The notes under the pieces are model-generated. The model had not been told where the DNA came from, did not search any database, and saw nothing but the letters and a program-made list of their open reading frames with translations. 64,000 nt of DNA from Bradyrhizobium sp. CCBAU 53340 (GTDB taxonomy: Bacteria > Pseudomonadota > Alphaproteobacteria > Rhizobiales > Xanthobacteraceae): the NCBI RefSeq assembly GCF_015291645.1, contig NZ_CP030055.1, positions 868,001 to 932,000 on the forward strand. The letters run 5' to 3'. Of the stretch, positions 24,597 to 33,113 are shown piece after piece. Numbering within the stretch: the first letter of the stretch is position 1; every line of letters begins with the position of its first letter. The translations under genes were made by a program, and so were the position numbers.

Positions 24597-25625
24597 ATGA
24601 ATACCGAAAGACACCCCTCATCCCGACCCACCGTCGCCATCCTCTCCCGGGGAGATGCTGTCGCCCGTCGCGACGCCACCTCGAAACAAGGCCGCTTCGT
24701 CGATGTCTTCGAGGCGCTCGCCGCCGTCGGCATCGAAGCTCACCCGGCGATTTATGATGAGAGCTTCGCAGGAGCCGTCCGCGAGCAGCTGCTCGCCGTG
24801 GATGGCGTGCTGGTCTGGGTCAACCCGATTCAGGACGGCCGAAACCGTGCCGGTCTCGACGCCCTGCTTCGCGATGTCGCCGCGCAAGGCGTATGGGTCA
24901 GCGCCCATCCTGATGTCATCCTCAAGATGGGCACGAAGGAAGTTCTCTATCGGACCCGTGCGATGGGCTGGGGCTCGGACACGGCGCTGTATCAGACCCT
25001 TGATGCGATGCGGGCCGAGCTGCCGGCGCGCCTTGCCGCCGGACCGCGTGTGATCAAACGCAGCCGGGGCAATGGCGGTCAGGGCGTCTGGAAGGTCGAG
25101 CAGCTGCCGGCCTCGCCCCTGCTGAAAGTGCTGGACGCGACCAAGGAGGTATCAGAGCAATTGACACTGGACGATTTCGTGCGGCGCTGCGCGGAGTATT
25201 TCGAGAACGGCAATGTGATCGATCAGGCGTTCCAGCCGCGCCTCGGTGACGGCGTGATGCGCTGCTACATGGCGGGCGATCGCTGCGCCGGCTTCGGCCA
25301 TCACAAGGTCAAGGCCCTCGTCGAGTCGCCGGAGGCGCGTTCGCAAGCCGGACCGCGGCTCTACACGTCGAACGCAGATCCGCGCTTCCAGCGGCTGCGC
25401 CGGTTGATGGAGGACGAGTGGACGCCACAGCTGATCTCGCTGCTGGACATCGCGCGCGGTGACTTGCCCGCGATCTGGGACGCCGACTTCATGCTCGGCC
25501 CGGTTCAGGCCGACGGCAGCGACAGCTACGTGCTCGGCGAGATCAATGTCAGCTCGGTGCATCCCTATCCGCAGGAAGCGCCGGCGGAGATCGCGAGGTG
25601 CGTCGCCGAACGGCTGCAGCGTTAG
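24597..25625 (+). CDS. ATP-grasp protein of the Cj0069 type, function unknown
   Basis: 342 residues. The ATP-grasp fold shows as the nucleotide-binding loop RVIKRSRGNGGQGVWKVEQ (Lys plus Gly-rich loop, about residue 150) and the metal-binding YVLGEINVSSVHPYP (Glu and Asn, about residue 310). The N-terminal Rossmann-like part contains VAILSRGDAVARRDATS and GVLVWVNPIQDGRN. Such enzymes ligate a carboxylate to an amine or thiol by an acyl-phosphate; the substrates are unknown for this family. The ATG at 24597 has GGAG seven bases upstream. It ends ten bases before the fetA-like gene and should be in one operon with fetAB. Confidence 0.8.
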   Translation: MNTERHPSSRPTVAILSRGDAVARRDATSKQGRFVDVFEALAAVGIEAHPAIYDESFAGAVREQLLAVDGVLVWVNPIQDGRNRAGLDALLRDVAAQGVWVSAHPDVILKMGTKEVLYRTRAMGWGSDTALYQTLDAMRAELPARLAAGPRVIKRSRGNGGQGVWKVEQLPASPLLKVLDATKEVSEQLTLDDFVRRCAEYFENGNVIDQAFQPRLGDGVMRCYMAGDRCAGFGHHKVKALVESPEARSQAGPRLYTSNADPRFQRLRRLMEDEWTPQLISLLDIARGDLPAIWDADFMLGPVQADGSDSYVLGEINVSSVHPYPQEAPAEIARCVAERLQR

Positions 25626-25635
25626 GCTTTGACGT

Positions 25636-26232
25636 ATGCTGACGGTCAGTGGACTCAAGCGCTTGCACCTCTGCGTGTCGTTCGAGTTGAAGGGCGGCGA
25701 GTGCGTCGCCCTGCAGGGGCCTTCCGGAGCAGGAAAGACCTTGCTGCTCCGCTCCATCGCGGATCTCGATCCCAACGAAGGAGCGGTCAAGCTGGACGGA
25801 CAGCTCCGGGAAACGATGCCCGCTCCGGCCTGGCGAAAGCAGGTGACCTACCTCGCTGCCGAGCCCGGCTGGTGGGCCGAGACGGTGCAGGACCACTTCA
25901 CGAGCTGGGATGATGCTCTGCCGCTGCTCGAACGCTTGCGGCTGCCGGACACCTGCGGTCCGTGGCCGATCCAAAGACTCTCGACGGGCGAGAGACAGCG
26001 ATTGGCGCTGGTGCGCGCGCTCGTGCTGCAATCGCGCGTGCTCCTGCTGGACGAGCCGACCTCGGCCCTCGACACGGCATCGGCCGCGGCCGTGGAATCC
26101 CTGATCGCCGACCGGGTCTCGGAGGGAACGAGCGTGATCTGGACCACGCATGACGATGCCCAGGCCCGGAGGGTCGGGTCGCGGGTTCTGCTGATGAACA
26201 GCGGCGGCGGGATCGAGGAATGTCTGACGTGA
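25636..26232 (+). CDS. ABC transporter ATP-binding subunit, FetA (YbbL)-like
   Basis: 198-residue single ABC domain. Walker A is GPSGAGKT, Q-loop near KQVTYLAAEPGWW, signature LSTGERQRLALVRAL, Walker B RVLLLDEPTSALD and switch His in WTTHDDA. Its short length and pairing with a UPF0014 permease identify it as the FetA-type subunit; in E. coli FetAB exports iron and raises peroxide resistance. The last 13 bases overlap the start of the permease gene, indicating coupled translation. The sequence alone does not show which metal is handled. Confidence 0.88.
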   Translation: MLTVSGLKRLHLCVSFELKGGECVALQGPSGAGKTLLLRSIADLDPNEGAVKLDGQLRETMPAPAWRKQVTYLAAEPGWWAETVQDHFTSWDDALPLLERLRLPDTCGPWPIQRLSTGERQRLALVRALVLQSRVLLLDEPTSALDTASAAAVESLIADRVSEGTSVIWTTHDDAQARRVGSRVLLMNSGGGIEECLT

Positions 26233-27035
26233 CGTACATCCACCTGGCCTACGGCGACCTGATCCTGCCCGCGCTCCTCGTCGTGATGGACGGGGTTCTC
26301 TCGCTTGCCCTTCACCTCAAGCTCGAAAGGCAACTGGCCGTCGCCACTATCAGGATGGTGATCCAGCTCGTGCTGGTCGGATACGTCCTGACGTTCCTGT
26401 TTGCCGCTGTCTCGCCGCTCTGGACCGCGCTCGCCGCCTTCATCATGGTCCTGTTCGCATCGCGCGAGATCGTCGCGCGGCAGAAGCGGCGGCTTCCCGG
26501 CATGTGGAGCTACGGCCTGGGCGCCACATGCACGCTGCTCGCCGCCGGGACCGTCACGATGTTCGCGCTGCTGACGGAGCTGCGCCCGGATCCCTGGTAT
26601 CACCCGCGCTATGCGCTGCCGCTGCTGGGCATGATCCTCGGCAACACCATGACGGGGATCAGCCTCGGACTGGACGTCCTGATCAACGGTCTCGTGCGCG
26701 AACGAAGTGCCATCGAAGCGTGCCTCGCACTCGGCGGCACCCGCTATCAGGCCGTGCTGCCGGTCGTACGCGACGCGCTGCGCAGCGGCTTCACGCCGAT
26801 CATGAACAGCATGGCGGCGATCGGCCTTGTGTCCTTGCCGGGAATGATGACCGGCCAGATTCTCGCCGGGGTCGCGCCGGTCGACGCGGCAAAATATCAG
26901 CTGTTGATCATGTTCCTGATCGCGGGCGGAACGGGATTGGGAACGCTGGCCGCCGTGCTCGGCGGCGCACGGCTATTGACCGACCACCGCCACCGGCTGC
27001 GCCTCGATCGCATTTCAAGCGGGGCGGCGGCTTGA
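26220..27035 (+). CDS. ABC transporter permease, FetB (UPF0014/YbbM)-like
   Basis: 271-residue inner-membrane permease with about seven hydrophobic segments. The UPF0014 signatures are visible: IRMVIQLVLVGYVLTFLF, LPLLGMILGNTMTGISLGLD, ERSAIEACLALGGTRYQAV and IGLVSLPGMMTGQILAGVAP. FetB is the membrane half of an iron (or similar metal) exporter. The ATG at 26220 lies inside the end of the fetA-like gene. The two subunits follow the ATP-grasp gene, an arrangement suggesting that the ATP-grasp product or its substrate is linked to metal homeostasis. Confidence 0.88.
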   Translation: MSDVTYIHLAYGDLILPALLVVMDGVLSLALHLKLERQLAVATIRMVIQLVLVGYVLTFLFAAVSPLWTALAAFIMVLFASREIVARQKRRLPGMWSYGLGATCTLLAAGTVTMFALLTELRPDPWYHPRYALPLLGMILGNTMTGISLGLDVLINGLVRERSAIEACLALGGTRYQAVLPVVRDALRSGFTPIMNSMAAIGLVSLPGMMTGQILAGVAPVDAAKYQLLIMFLIAGGTGLGTLAAVLGGARLLTDHRHRLRLDRISSGAAA

Positions 27036-27202
27036 GCGTTGCCCGTTCCGGCGCTCTTCTCGACGTGGCCGACGCGAAGACAAAGCTCGAATTTTACGAG
27101 TTTGAGCAATCGAAATGTGACCGACACCAGGCCCGATCCCCGCCATTAAAGTCGCCTTAATCACCGCGCTGCAGTCTCCGGCAGCAGTCCTGAAATCAGA
27201 CT

Positions 27203-28249
27203 ATGGCTTATGATTTTATGAGCATGACATGGGTCGAGCGCCAGGTCCGCAACACGAGCTTGCGTCAGCTCGGCGCATGCCTTCTGCTGTTCCACTTTGC
27301 GGCTTTCCACACGCTGGACAACGCGCAGCGTCTCGGCAGCTACGCCAGAGGTGTCGCCGCGATGTCGCAAGACCAGCTGCGCGCGGTGACGAGTGTTTCG
27401 CAACTGTCGCACGACTGGGTCGCGCTGCAGGCCGACAAGGTCGTTTCGACCGGCGTCTACTCCCGCCAGAAATATGACCAGGCGATCTTCTCCGTTGCGC
27501 AGCTCGGGGACCGCTTGCTCTTGATCAAGGCGGATCCGACTCGCGTTCTCGACGCGAGCGCGCTGAGCGGCGGTCTGGTGGCCGCCGACATGCAGACAAT
27601 CGACCTGATCAGCCGCCTCGCCACGCGAAGTGGCGATGCCGGTGCGGTGTTCCTCCCTGTCATGCTCGACACCGAGAAATACACCTCCCCCGCCATGGCC
27701 GCCGTGCTGTTCTTATTCGCGGTACCCCTGGTGCTCGTTGTCTTGATCGGCAGGCGGGCGCTGCCGCGATTGAGCGTGCCATCATCGCATCCCGATTTGC
27801 GTGCCGTCCGCGGCCAGTCCGCCGATGCGTTGGACATGCTCAGCGCGCGGCTGCAGCACGACGTCGTGACAGCCAGATCTGCCTTGAAGCTTCGCGGCCA
27901 GGTGCGGGTGACCGACACGCACGTGTTGCAAAGAGGCTGGTTCAGGTTCCGGCTGATGCCGCTGTCGGACATGCTCTATGCCTACAGCATGACGACGACG
28001 ACACTGATGTTCGGCGTGATACCGACCCACCGCTCGCATTCGCTGATGTTTTACTTCTCCAACCAGAAGATGCGGGCGCCTGTCCGGAAGGCGCAGACTG
28101 CCGAGGTCATGCAGCACTTGGCGAGAGTGGCGCCGTGGGTGTTGCTCGGCCACGCACGTGAACTCGACAGAGCGTACAAGAAAGACAGGTCCAGGCTCAT
28201 TGAGCTCGTCGCGGCGCGCCGCAGGCTGGTCGCAGCCGGCCAGTCATGA
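27203..28249 (+). CDS. membrane protein of unknown family
   Basis: 348 residues; not recognised. Two clear membrane segments: about 23-38 (LGACLLLFHFAAFHTL) and about 168-186 (AAVLFLFAVPLVLVVLIG), with a mainly helical, probably periplasmic domain between them and a cytoplasmic C-terminal domain of about 160 residues. The C-terminal part is basic and beta/alpha mixed (RGWFRFRLMPLSDMLYAYS, TLMFGVIPTHRSHSLMFYF). This two-TM layout is seen in sensors and in proteins that modify membrane partners, but no catalytic motif is visible. The ATG at 27218 is an alternative start; the ribosome site is weak for both. It lies alone between fetAB and the lytic transglycosylase. Confidence 0.6.
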   Translation: MAYDFMSMTWVERQVRNTSLRQLGACLLLFHFAAFHTLDNAQRLGSYARGVAAMSQDQLRAVTSVSQLSHDWVALQADKVVSTGVYSRQKYDQAIFSVAQLGDRLLLIKADPTRVLDASALSGGLVAADMQTIDLISRLATRSGDAGAVFLPVMLDTEKYTSPAMAAVLFLFAVPLVLVVLIGRRALPRLSVPSSHPDLRAVRGQSADALDMLSARLQHDVVTARSALKLRGQVRVTDTHVLQRGWFRFRLMPLSDMLYAYSMTTTTLMFGVIPTHRSHSLMFYFSNQKMRAPVRKAQTAEVMQHLARVAPWVLLGHARELDRAYKKDRSRLIELVAARRRLVAAGQS

Positions 28250-28503
28250 GCGAGGCTATATTCCGGGCGGCTGTTCGTTCCCTTGGCCGGCGAGCGATGA
28301 CCGCTTTCTGGTGAGGAGCCGACTGGCGCCCCGGCCGATCTTCGGTTTTTGACCTATAGCCGACCCCGCGAGCGCTTTCCGCCAGGGGTCGCTCGCGACC
28401 CAAAGCGGGACACGTCCGAGTGGCGAGGCGGAAAATCTGCTGTCATTCACCACATTTAAACCTTAACATTCTACGAAGGGGACCCACCACAGGCGGCAGG
28501 ACC
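28250..28503. other. intergenic region upstream of the lytic transglycosylase
   Basis: No gene seen. It contains a GCGACCCAAAGCGGGACA segment that resembles pieces of dispersed repeats in this lineage. Near 28454-28465 it also holds TTTAAACCTTAAC, two TTAA boxes three bases apart. Confidence 0.35.
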
Positions 28504-28551
28504 ATGCGAACAGCCTTCGTACAGAAGCCATCCGTGGCCTTCGGGCTATGA
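28504..28551 (+). CDS. possible 15-residue leader peptide
   Basis: ATG at 28504 with CAGGA just upstream reads MRTAFVQKPSVAFGL and stops in TGA at 28549-28551. The stop overlaps the ATG of the lytic transglycosylase (ATGA). It could couple translation to the downstream gene, whose own start has no obvious Shine-Dalgarno sequence. It may equally be chance; no attenuator hairpins or repeated regulatory codons are evident. Confidence 0.3.
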   Translation: MRTAFVQKPSVAFGL

Positions 28552-29594
28552 AGGTTTGGCAGACAGGCTGCATCGCGGCTGTCATCGCGTCCGTCGGACT
28601 TTGTCTGGCCGCCTCTAACAGGCCGGCCGCGACGGTGCCGGATGTCGTGCCGCAAGCGGCAGCGTCCATGGCGGCTCCCGCGGTCGTGGCGGCTCCTGCG
28701 GTCACGGTGACGCCTGCCTTGTACGCCGAGGCATCCGCCAGGCTTGCGACAGCGCTTCGGGCAGAAAGAGCCGAGCTTGGCGCGGTGACGTCAGCAGATT
28801 CCGCCCCGTTGAGCGCCGGACCCAAAATCGCCGATGAACCCGTGGCGCCGAAATTGGCGTCGTTGGAACCGGGTATCGTCCAGCCGCTGCCGGCAGAACG
28901 CGATGAGTCCAACGATGCGCCGAAAGCGGCGCCGGCGCAGGATTTCCGTTATCTGGTCTATTACGTCTGGTCCGAACTGCCGCCTGCCGAGAAACCGGCG
29001 GAGATCGTCTTGCGTGCGTTCAAGGACATTCCGCTCGGAACGCCGGCCGAAGAGATCAAGCGCGCTGCCGAGGCGTTTGGTCTCGATGTCAATTTCATGA
29101 TGGCGGTTGCCAAGATCGAATCCGGTTTCAACCCCAATCAACGCACCGGATCGTATATCGGCCTGTTTCAGCTGAGCCAATACGAGTTCGGCAAGTTCGG
29201 CTTCGGGCAGATTCGCAATCCGCGGGACAACGCCGTTGCGGCCGCCTACAAGATCATTACCGAAGGCGTCCAGTTCGGGTGGATCACGCACCGGACGCCT
29301 GATATGAGCGACCTTTACCTGATCCATCAGCAGGGTTGGGAAGGCGCCGCCGAGCACATCAGCCAGCCCGCGCGCTCCGCCTGGAAATCCATGTGCGCCA
29401 CCAGCGAAGGCAAGGAGAAGGGCGAGCGGTGGTGCAAACGCGCGATCTGGGGCAATGCACTGCCGGCGTTCAAGCGCACCTGGAAATCGGTGGACAACGT
29501 CACGTCAGAGGCGTTCGTCGCCATGTGGCGCAGCCGGGTCGCCGAATTCTACACGAAATATGTGGCGACCGCCGCTGCCGCGGCGAACCAGTAA
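28548..29594 (+). CDS. lytic transglycosylase-like exported protein
   Basis: 348 residues. A signal peptide (about 1-22) is followed by an Ala/Pro/Val-rich linker to about residue 130, then a soluble-lytic-transglycosylase domain: LDVNFMMAVAKIESGFNPNQ with the catalytic Glu191, GSYIGLFQLSQYEFGKFGFG, NPRDNAVAAAYKIITEG and YLIHQQGWEGAAEHI. Such enzymes cleave the MurNAc-GlcNAc bond of peptidoglycan with anhydro-ring formation, in turnover or in opening the wall for secretion systems. Two Cys in CATSEGKEKGERWCKRAIWG may be bridged. No secretion-system genes are nearby, so a general wall-remodelling role is more likely. Confidence 0.85.
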   Translation: MKVWQTGCIAAVIASVGLCLAASNRPAATVPDVVPQAAASMAAPAVVAAPAVTVTPALYAEASARLATALRAERAELGAVTSADSAPLSAGPKIADEPVAPKLASLEPGIVQPLPAERDESNDAPKAAPAQDFRYLVYYVWSELPPAEKPAEIVLRAFKDIPLGTPAEEIKRAAEAFGLDVNFMMAVAKIESGFNPNQRTGSYIGLFQLSQYEFGKFGFGQIRNPRDNAVAAAYKIITEGVQFGWITHRTPDMSDLYLIHQQGWEGAAEHISQPARSAWKSMCATSEGKEKGERWCKRAIWGNALPAFKRTWKSVDNVTSEAFVAMWRSRVAEFYTKYVATAAAAANQ

Positions 29595-29721
29595 CTCGGT
29601 CGTCGCCAGGGCCCTGCCACGCTCCCCACCGCTGGTCAAAACGACGCTGTTGACCCGGAGCGGTCGCGGCGGAGCTTATGTTGATGAGGGACATCCGCCG
29701 CCATTCCCGGTGGTGCGAAAA

Positions 29722-30711
29722 TCAGTCTTCGCGACTGGCCAGCCTGCGGTAAACCACAAGATCGTCAAAGGTGGGTGCTTCGCCGCGCCGGACCTTGGAA
29801 TCGATGTCGGGTCCGAGGACGAGCGACGTGCCGAGCCCGGCATAGATGTATCGCGTGCCGAACGCCTTCTTCAGCGCTGCAAATGTCGGTTCGCCCGTGC
29901 AGTGTCCGGGCGCAATGTTCTCGACCTTGAATTTGTCTTTGAGCGCGGTCACGATCTTCTCAATGACGTCGTCCGCGGCAACAACAAGGTGGAAGCCCCC
30001 AGCAATGAGATGGATCCTAGGGTTGATCGCCGTTGCTGCCTCTACAATGCGTTCGATTCCCGGATGCGAACAGCCGACGACAAGAACAAGGCCATCCGGC
30101 GTATTCACTGCGAGCGAGAGTTCTTTGAGTTCCTTTGTGCCGGGAAGATCGGAAACGAGCGCGATCAAAGTGATACCGGGTGCGATCTCCGTCGTCTGAT
30201 CGATCAGTTCGAACTTGGCATTGGGCCATGCGGCGCCGAACTCCATGATTTTCGGCGGTTTGCCGCCAAAATATCGCATCTCGTCAGGCAGGGAATCGTC
30301 CTTGCGATAGAAGGTGGATGGAAGCGACGAACCGTAGATCCCGAATCCTTCTTTGGGCGCGTAGATCTTGACGCTCGGATTCACACTCAGCACATAGCTC
30401 AGTCCAGCCATGTGATCGGAATGCCGATGGGAGAGAACCACAAAGTCAAGGGTGGTAAGATCGACTCCCTTTGCCTTGACATTCTTCCCGAAGATCTCCG
30501 CGTTGTCTCCGGTATCAAACAGAATGCGTTTTCCTGCGACCTCCACCAGCGCGGAGAAACCCCAGTCCTTTGTCATTTCAGGGTCGGCGCCAAACGCGTC
30601 ATAGAGGATCGTAATCTTGCCGTTCGGCTCGGCCGCAATAGTCGCGCAAGGACTCGCTACTATGGCGCAGGTGACGGCGGCGGCGATGAAGCTCCATTTT
30701 CCGAATGTCAT
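29722..30711 (-). CDS. secreted MBL-fold metallohydrolase
   Basis: 329 residues with a signal peptide (MTFGKWSFIAAAVTCAIVAS, cleavage near AAE at about 28). The metallo-beta-lactamase fold shows as GFSALVEVAGKRILFDTGDN, the zinc motif LSHRHSDHMAGL (HxHxDH-like) and LVVGCSHPGIERI, plus a late GHCTGE. The layout resembles the DHPPP-synthase-like branch of MBL proteins rather than true beta-lactamases; the substrate is unknown. The start at 30711 has GGAGA upstream and precedes the signal peptide. It is convergent with the lytic transglycosylase gene. Export places its activity in the periplasm. Confidence 0.85.
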   Translation of the reverse strand: MTFGKWSFIAAAVTCAIVASPCATIAAEPNGKITILYDAFGADPEMTKDWGFSALVEVAGKRILFDTGDNAEIFGKNVKAKGVDLTTLDFVVLSHRHSDHMAGLSYVLSVNPSVKIYAPKEGFGIYGSSLPSTFYRKDDSLPDEMRYFGGKPPKIMEFGAAWPNAKFELIDQTTEIAPGITLIALVSDLPGTKELKELSLAVNTPDGLVLVVGCSHPGIERIVEAATAINPRIHLIAGGFHLVVAADDVIEKIVTALKDKFKVENIAPGHCTGEPTFAALKKAFGTRYIYAGLGTSLVLGPDIDSKVRRGEAPTFDDLVVYRRLASRED

Positions 30712-31097
30712 GGATGTGTCTCCTTTTCGGTTGGACTTCCGCTGAAACACTGAGTTGGCGCAGTCCGAATTGACGGCCGGTGCTGCGGTGGTGGGCCACC
30801 GGGACAGTCGTGGACTATCGTTTATGCTCGGATTCTGTCGTCGGATCCGCAAGAGGCATTTTTTGCACCCGGAGCTTGAACCTTTCGCCGCCTCAATAGC
30901 CGTTCGCCGAATTGTTCCGAAATCGAGCTTCGGAGCGCGCCACCTTGGTCCGCTTCTGGCCCATCGCTACCGCCGACTTGGTAGCCTCACACGCCCGGTC
31001 GCAGGGACAGACCGGAAGTCTCCAGCCGGCCGCTACGCCGACGCTCTCGACCCGAAGCCGACTTTGGTCAGCTTGTCCGCGCTTCCGCGGCCGCGGC
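30712..31097. other. intergenic DNA with no supported gene
   Basis: Nothing convincing is encoded. The plus strand contains a segment reading TLVRFWPIATADLVASHA, which resembles the VRFWPKADI-type peptide given by a dispersed repeat common in Bradyrhizobium, suggesting a decayed copy near 30940-31000. Confidence 0.35.
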
Positions 31098-31323
31098 TCA
31101 GGAGGGGCGTCCGGGTTGATTAACGCGCATCTCGGTCGCCCATTCCGTCAGGCACTGTTCGGCATACCGCAGGCCTTTATTGACCCGCTCGAAGCGGTCC
31201 CGTCCAGCATCGCTTTCGGGGCCTAGCGCCAAGGGCTTCAACGATGTATTGCCCAGCCGTCAGGACACCCTTGCTTACCTCGTCAAGTGCAAGGATGGGT
31301 TTCGCTGGCGCTCTATCCATCAT
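31098..31323 (-). pseudogene. short gene remnant with a frameshift
   Basis: On the minus strand ATG at 31323 (or 31320) opens a protein-like reading, MDRAPAKPILALDEVSKGV then LTAGQYIVEAL. The frame degrades near 31230, and one frame over it resumes GPESDAGRDRFERVNKGLRY and AEQCLTEWATEMRVNQPGRPS to a TGA at 31098-31100. The combined product would be about 74 residues, helical and charged. The family is not recognised. It is read as a decayed small gene next to a repeat remnant. Confidence 0.35.
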
Positions 31324-31407
31324 GCGAGCTGACCTGGATCAAGCACGCTGCAAAGCGGCCGATTACCATTAGCTACGATGTGATGGCACGGCGACGGAGC
31401 GCGGCGA

Positions 31408-31986
31408 ATGAGGCGTATTGCAATCATTCAGGGCCACCCGGATGCAAGTGGCAATCACCTGTTGAACGCGATGGCTGATGCCTATGCGGAAGCCGCAATG
31501 TCGTCAGGACATGAGGTCCGGCGCATCGAGGTCGCAAAGCTCGCTTTTTCGCTGTTGCGTACGCAGTCGGAGTTTGAAACCGGCGAGCTACCGCCGTCTC
31601 TTGTGCAGTCCCGGGAGGACATGCGCTGGGCGGAGCACTGGGTGTTTTTATTCCCGCTCTGGCATGGAACGATGCCGGCGCTGTTCAAAGGTTTTCTAGA
31701 GCAAATCTTCCGGCCAGGCTTCGCCATGGAATACAGGGAGAAACAATTCCCAAGGCGCCTGCTTGCCGGGCGTTCGGCCCGCATTGTCGTGACGATGGGT
31801 ATGCCCGTGCTGCTCTATCGCTGGTACTTCGGGGCCTTTGGCGTGCGCTGTTTCGAGCGCAGCATGTTGAGCTTCGCTGGAATCAAGCCGATCCGCGAGA
31901 GTCTCTATGGACTGACATTTGCGGATGAGCATCAGCGCGCGCGCTGGATCGAAGACATGCGCGGATACGGCCGATACGGCAACTGA
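31408..31986 (+). CDS. flavodoxin-fold NAD(P)H:quinone oxidoreductase-like protein
   Basis: 192 residues of the Flavodoxin_2/NQO family. The FMN/FAD-binding opening is RIAIIQGHPDASGNHLLNAM. The mid segment AEHWVFLFPLWHGTMPALFK carries the conserved WxxxMPALLK-like motif, followed by GFLEQIFRPGFAMEY. These cytoplasmic flavoproteins reduce quinones by two electrons or act as modulators. The C-terminal half (MPVLLYRWYFGAFGVRCFER) is typical of the DUF-like quinone reductases. It lies 133 bases upstream of the PPOX-type gene, so the two may be co-transcribed. Confidence 0.85.
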   Translation: MRRIAIIQGHPDASGNHLLNAMADAYAEAAMSSGHEVRRIEVAKLAFSLLRTQSEFETGELPPSLVQSREDMRWAEHWVFLFPLWHGTMPALFKGFLEQIFRPGFAMEYREKQFPRRLLAGRSARIVVTMGMPVLLYRWYFGAFGVRCFERSMLSFAGIKPIRESLYGLTFADEHQRARWIEDMRGYGRYGN

Positions 31987-32119
31987 ACGGCGGACACTTC
32001 TCGTTCTACCCACCGTAACACGATCGGGTTCGGCGCACGCTCTCGTCTTGATTTGCCTCAACCTCGCCTCGCTCACTTTTGTCATTGTCTCGATGCTGCG
32101 GGCGAACGTGAGGTTGACC

Positions 32120-32572
32120 ATGGACGATATGTCAAGGCGCAAGATTCAGGCATTGCTCGATCAGCACCGCACCATGCGTATCGCGACGCTGCGTCCGGAC
32201 GGCTGGCCCCAGGTGACGACCGTGGGCTACGCCAATGACGGCCTTGCGATCTATTTCCTGTGCGGGAAAGACAGCCAAAAAGCATCCAATCTTGCTCGCG
32301 ACAATCGCGCCTCTCTCGCGATCGACGAGGACGCGGCGCAGGTCATGGAAATCACCGGGCTGTCCATGGCAGTGCGGGCTGAAGTCGTGAACGATCCGGT
32401 CGAAGGCGAAAAAGCGCTGAGCTTGCTGTTCCAGAGATATCCGGAACAGAAATCCATGCCGGGTCCGCTGCCGACGCCCGAAGATGTTCGCATCTTTCGG
32501 CTGACGCCAACCGTGATCTCCGTGCTCGACTACTCCAAGGGATTTGGCCATACCGATCTCGTCACCTGTTGA
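32120..32572 (+). CDS. pyridoxamine 5'-phosphate oxidase-like flavin-binding protein
   Basis: 150 residues of the split-barrel PPOX family. RTMRIATLRPDGWPQVTTVG is the flavin-binding opening, followed by IYFLCGKDSQKASNLARDN and the barrel end IFRLTPTVISVLDYSKGF. Members bind FMN, F420 or haem and have varied redox functions; the cofactor is not determined. The ATG at 32120 has GAGG upstream; the longer open frame from 31919 overlaps the preceding gene. It forms a small flavoprotein group with the NQO-like gene. Confidence 0.83.
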   Translation: MDDMSRRKIQALLDQHRTMRIATLRPDGWPQVTTVGYANDGLAIYFLCGKDSQKASNLARDNRASLAIDEDAAQVMEITGLSMAVRAEVVNDPVEGEKALSLLFQRYPEQKSMPGPLPTPEDVRIFRLTPTVISVLDYSKGFGHTDLVTC

Positions 32573-32646
32573 ACGCAGCTTCCATCCGGCGGCATCCCTG
32601 TGCCGCCGCCGACGATTGGCCATGAACCTCGTCGGATGATTGCAGC

Positions 32647-32868
32647 TCAGGCCGCGTGTGGTCTCATCAGCGAAGTCGCGGATCTGCCGGCGGCAGTGTC
32701 GTCCCACCGGTCGGATGCCGCCTTCTTGTCCATGCTGGGTGGTTGACCGTACAAGCGGGTGTATTCGCGGCTGAACCGCGAGGCGCTTGCATACCCGACC
32801 TGGAAGGCAACCTGGCTCAAGGTCTCCCCCTTCAGGATCAGGCGGCGTGCCTCGATCAACCTGAGATG
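32647..32868 (-). pseudogene. AraC-family regulator, C-terminal helix-turn-helix fragment
   Basis: About 73 codons read HLRLIEARRLILKGETLSQV, then AFQVGYASASRFSREYTRLYG, the second half of an AraC DNA-binding domain. A TAG stop immediately precedes it at 32869-32871 and the N-terminal effector domain and first helix-turn-helix are missing. Clearly a truncated remnant rather than a functional regulator. It lies convergent to the flavoprotein pair. Confidence 0.75.
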
Positions 32869-32871
32869 CTA

Positions 32872-33113
32872 ACGTCAACCGGTTTCGGCATGCCCGATGC
32901 GCAAGGCTTTCTGCGATGTGTCGACAGGCACGGACAGACCGCGCCCGGAATGCGGCTGCTAAGCAACGCGGGGGGACCGGTGTTCTGCACAGCGGCGATC
33001 AGCGGTCGGTCACTGCGCCGCAGCAGCAGCCTTGTTCGACGTCGCAACAGCTGCCACCGCCTCAGCCAAAGCCTCAGCCGACGCCGCTGACCTCGCACCA
33101 GTCCGCTTGACGC
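32872..33113. other. remnant-bearing spacer, no intact gene
   Basis: No supported gene. On the minus strand about 30 codons (TGARSAASAEALAEAVAAVA, then TSNKAAAAAQ and stop) resemble a helical protein tail, possibly a phasin-like end. It has no identified start and was not annotated as a gene. Confidence 0.3.

Noticed and set aside
32872..33113. Phasin-like C-terminal tail on the minus strand
   Set aside because: Only about 30 Ala-rich codons and no start; composition alone is too weak to name a gene.
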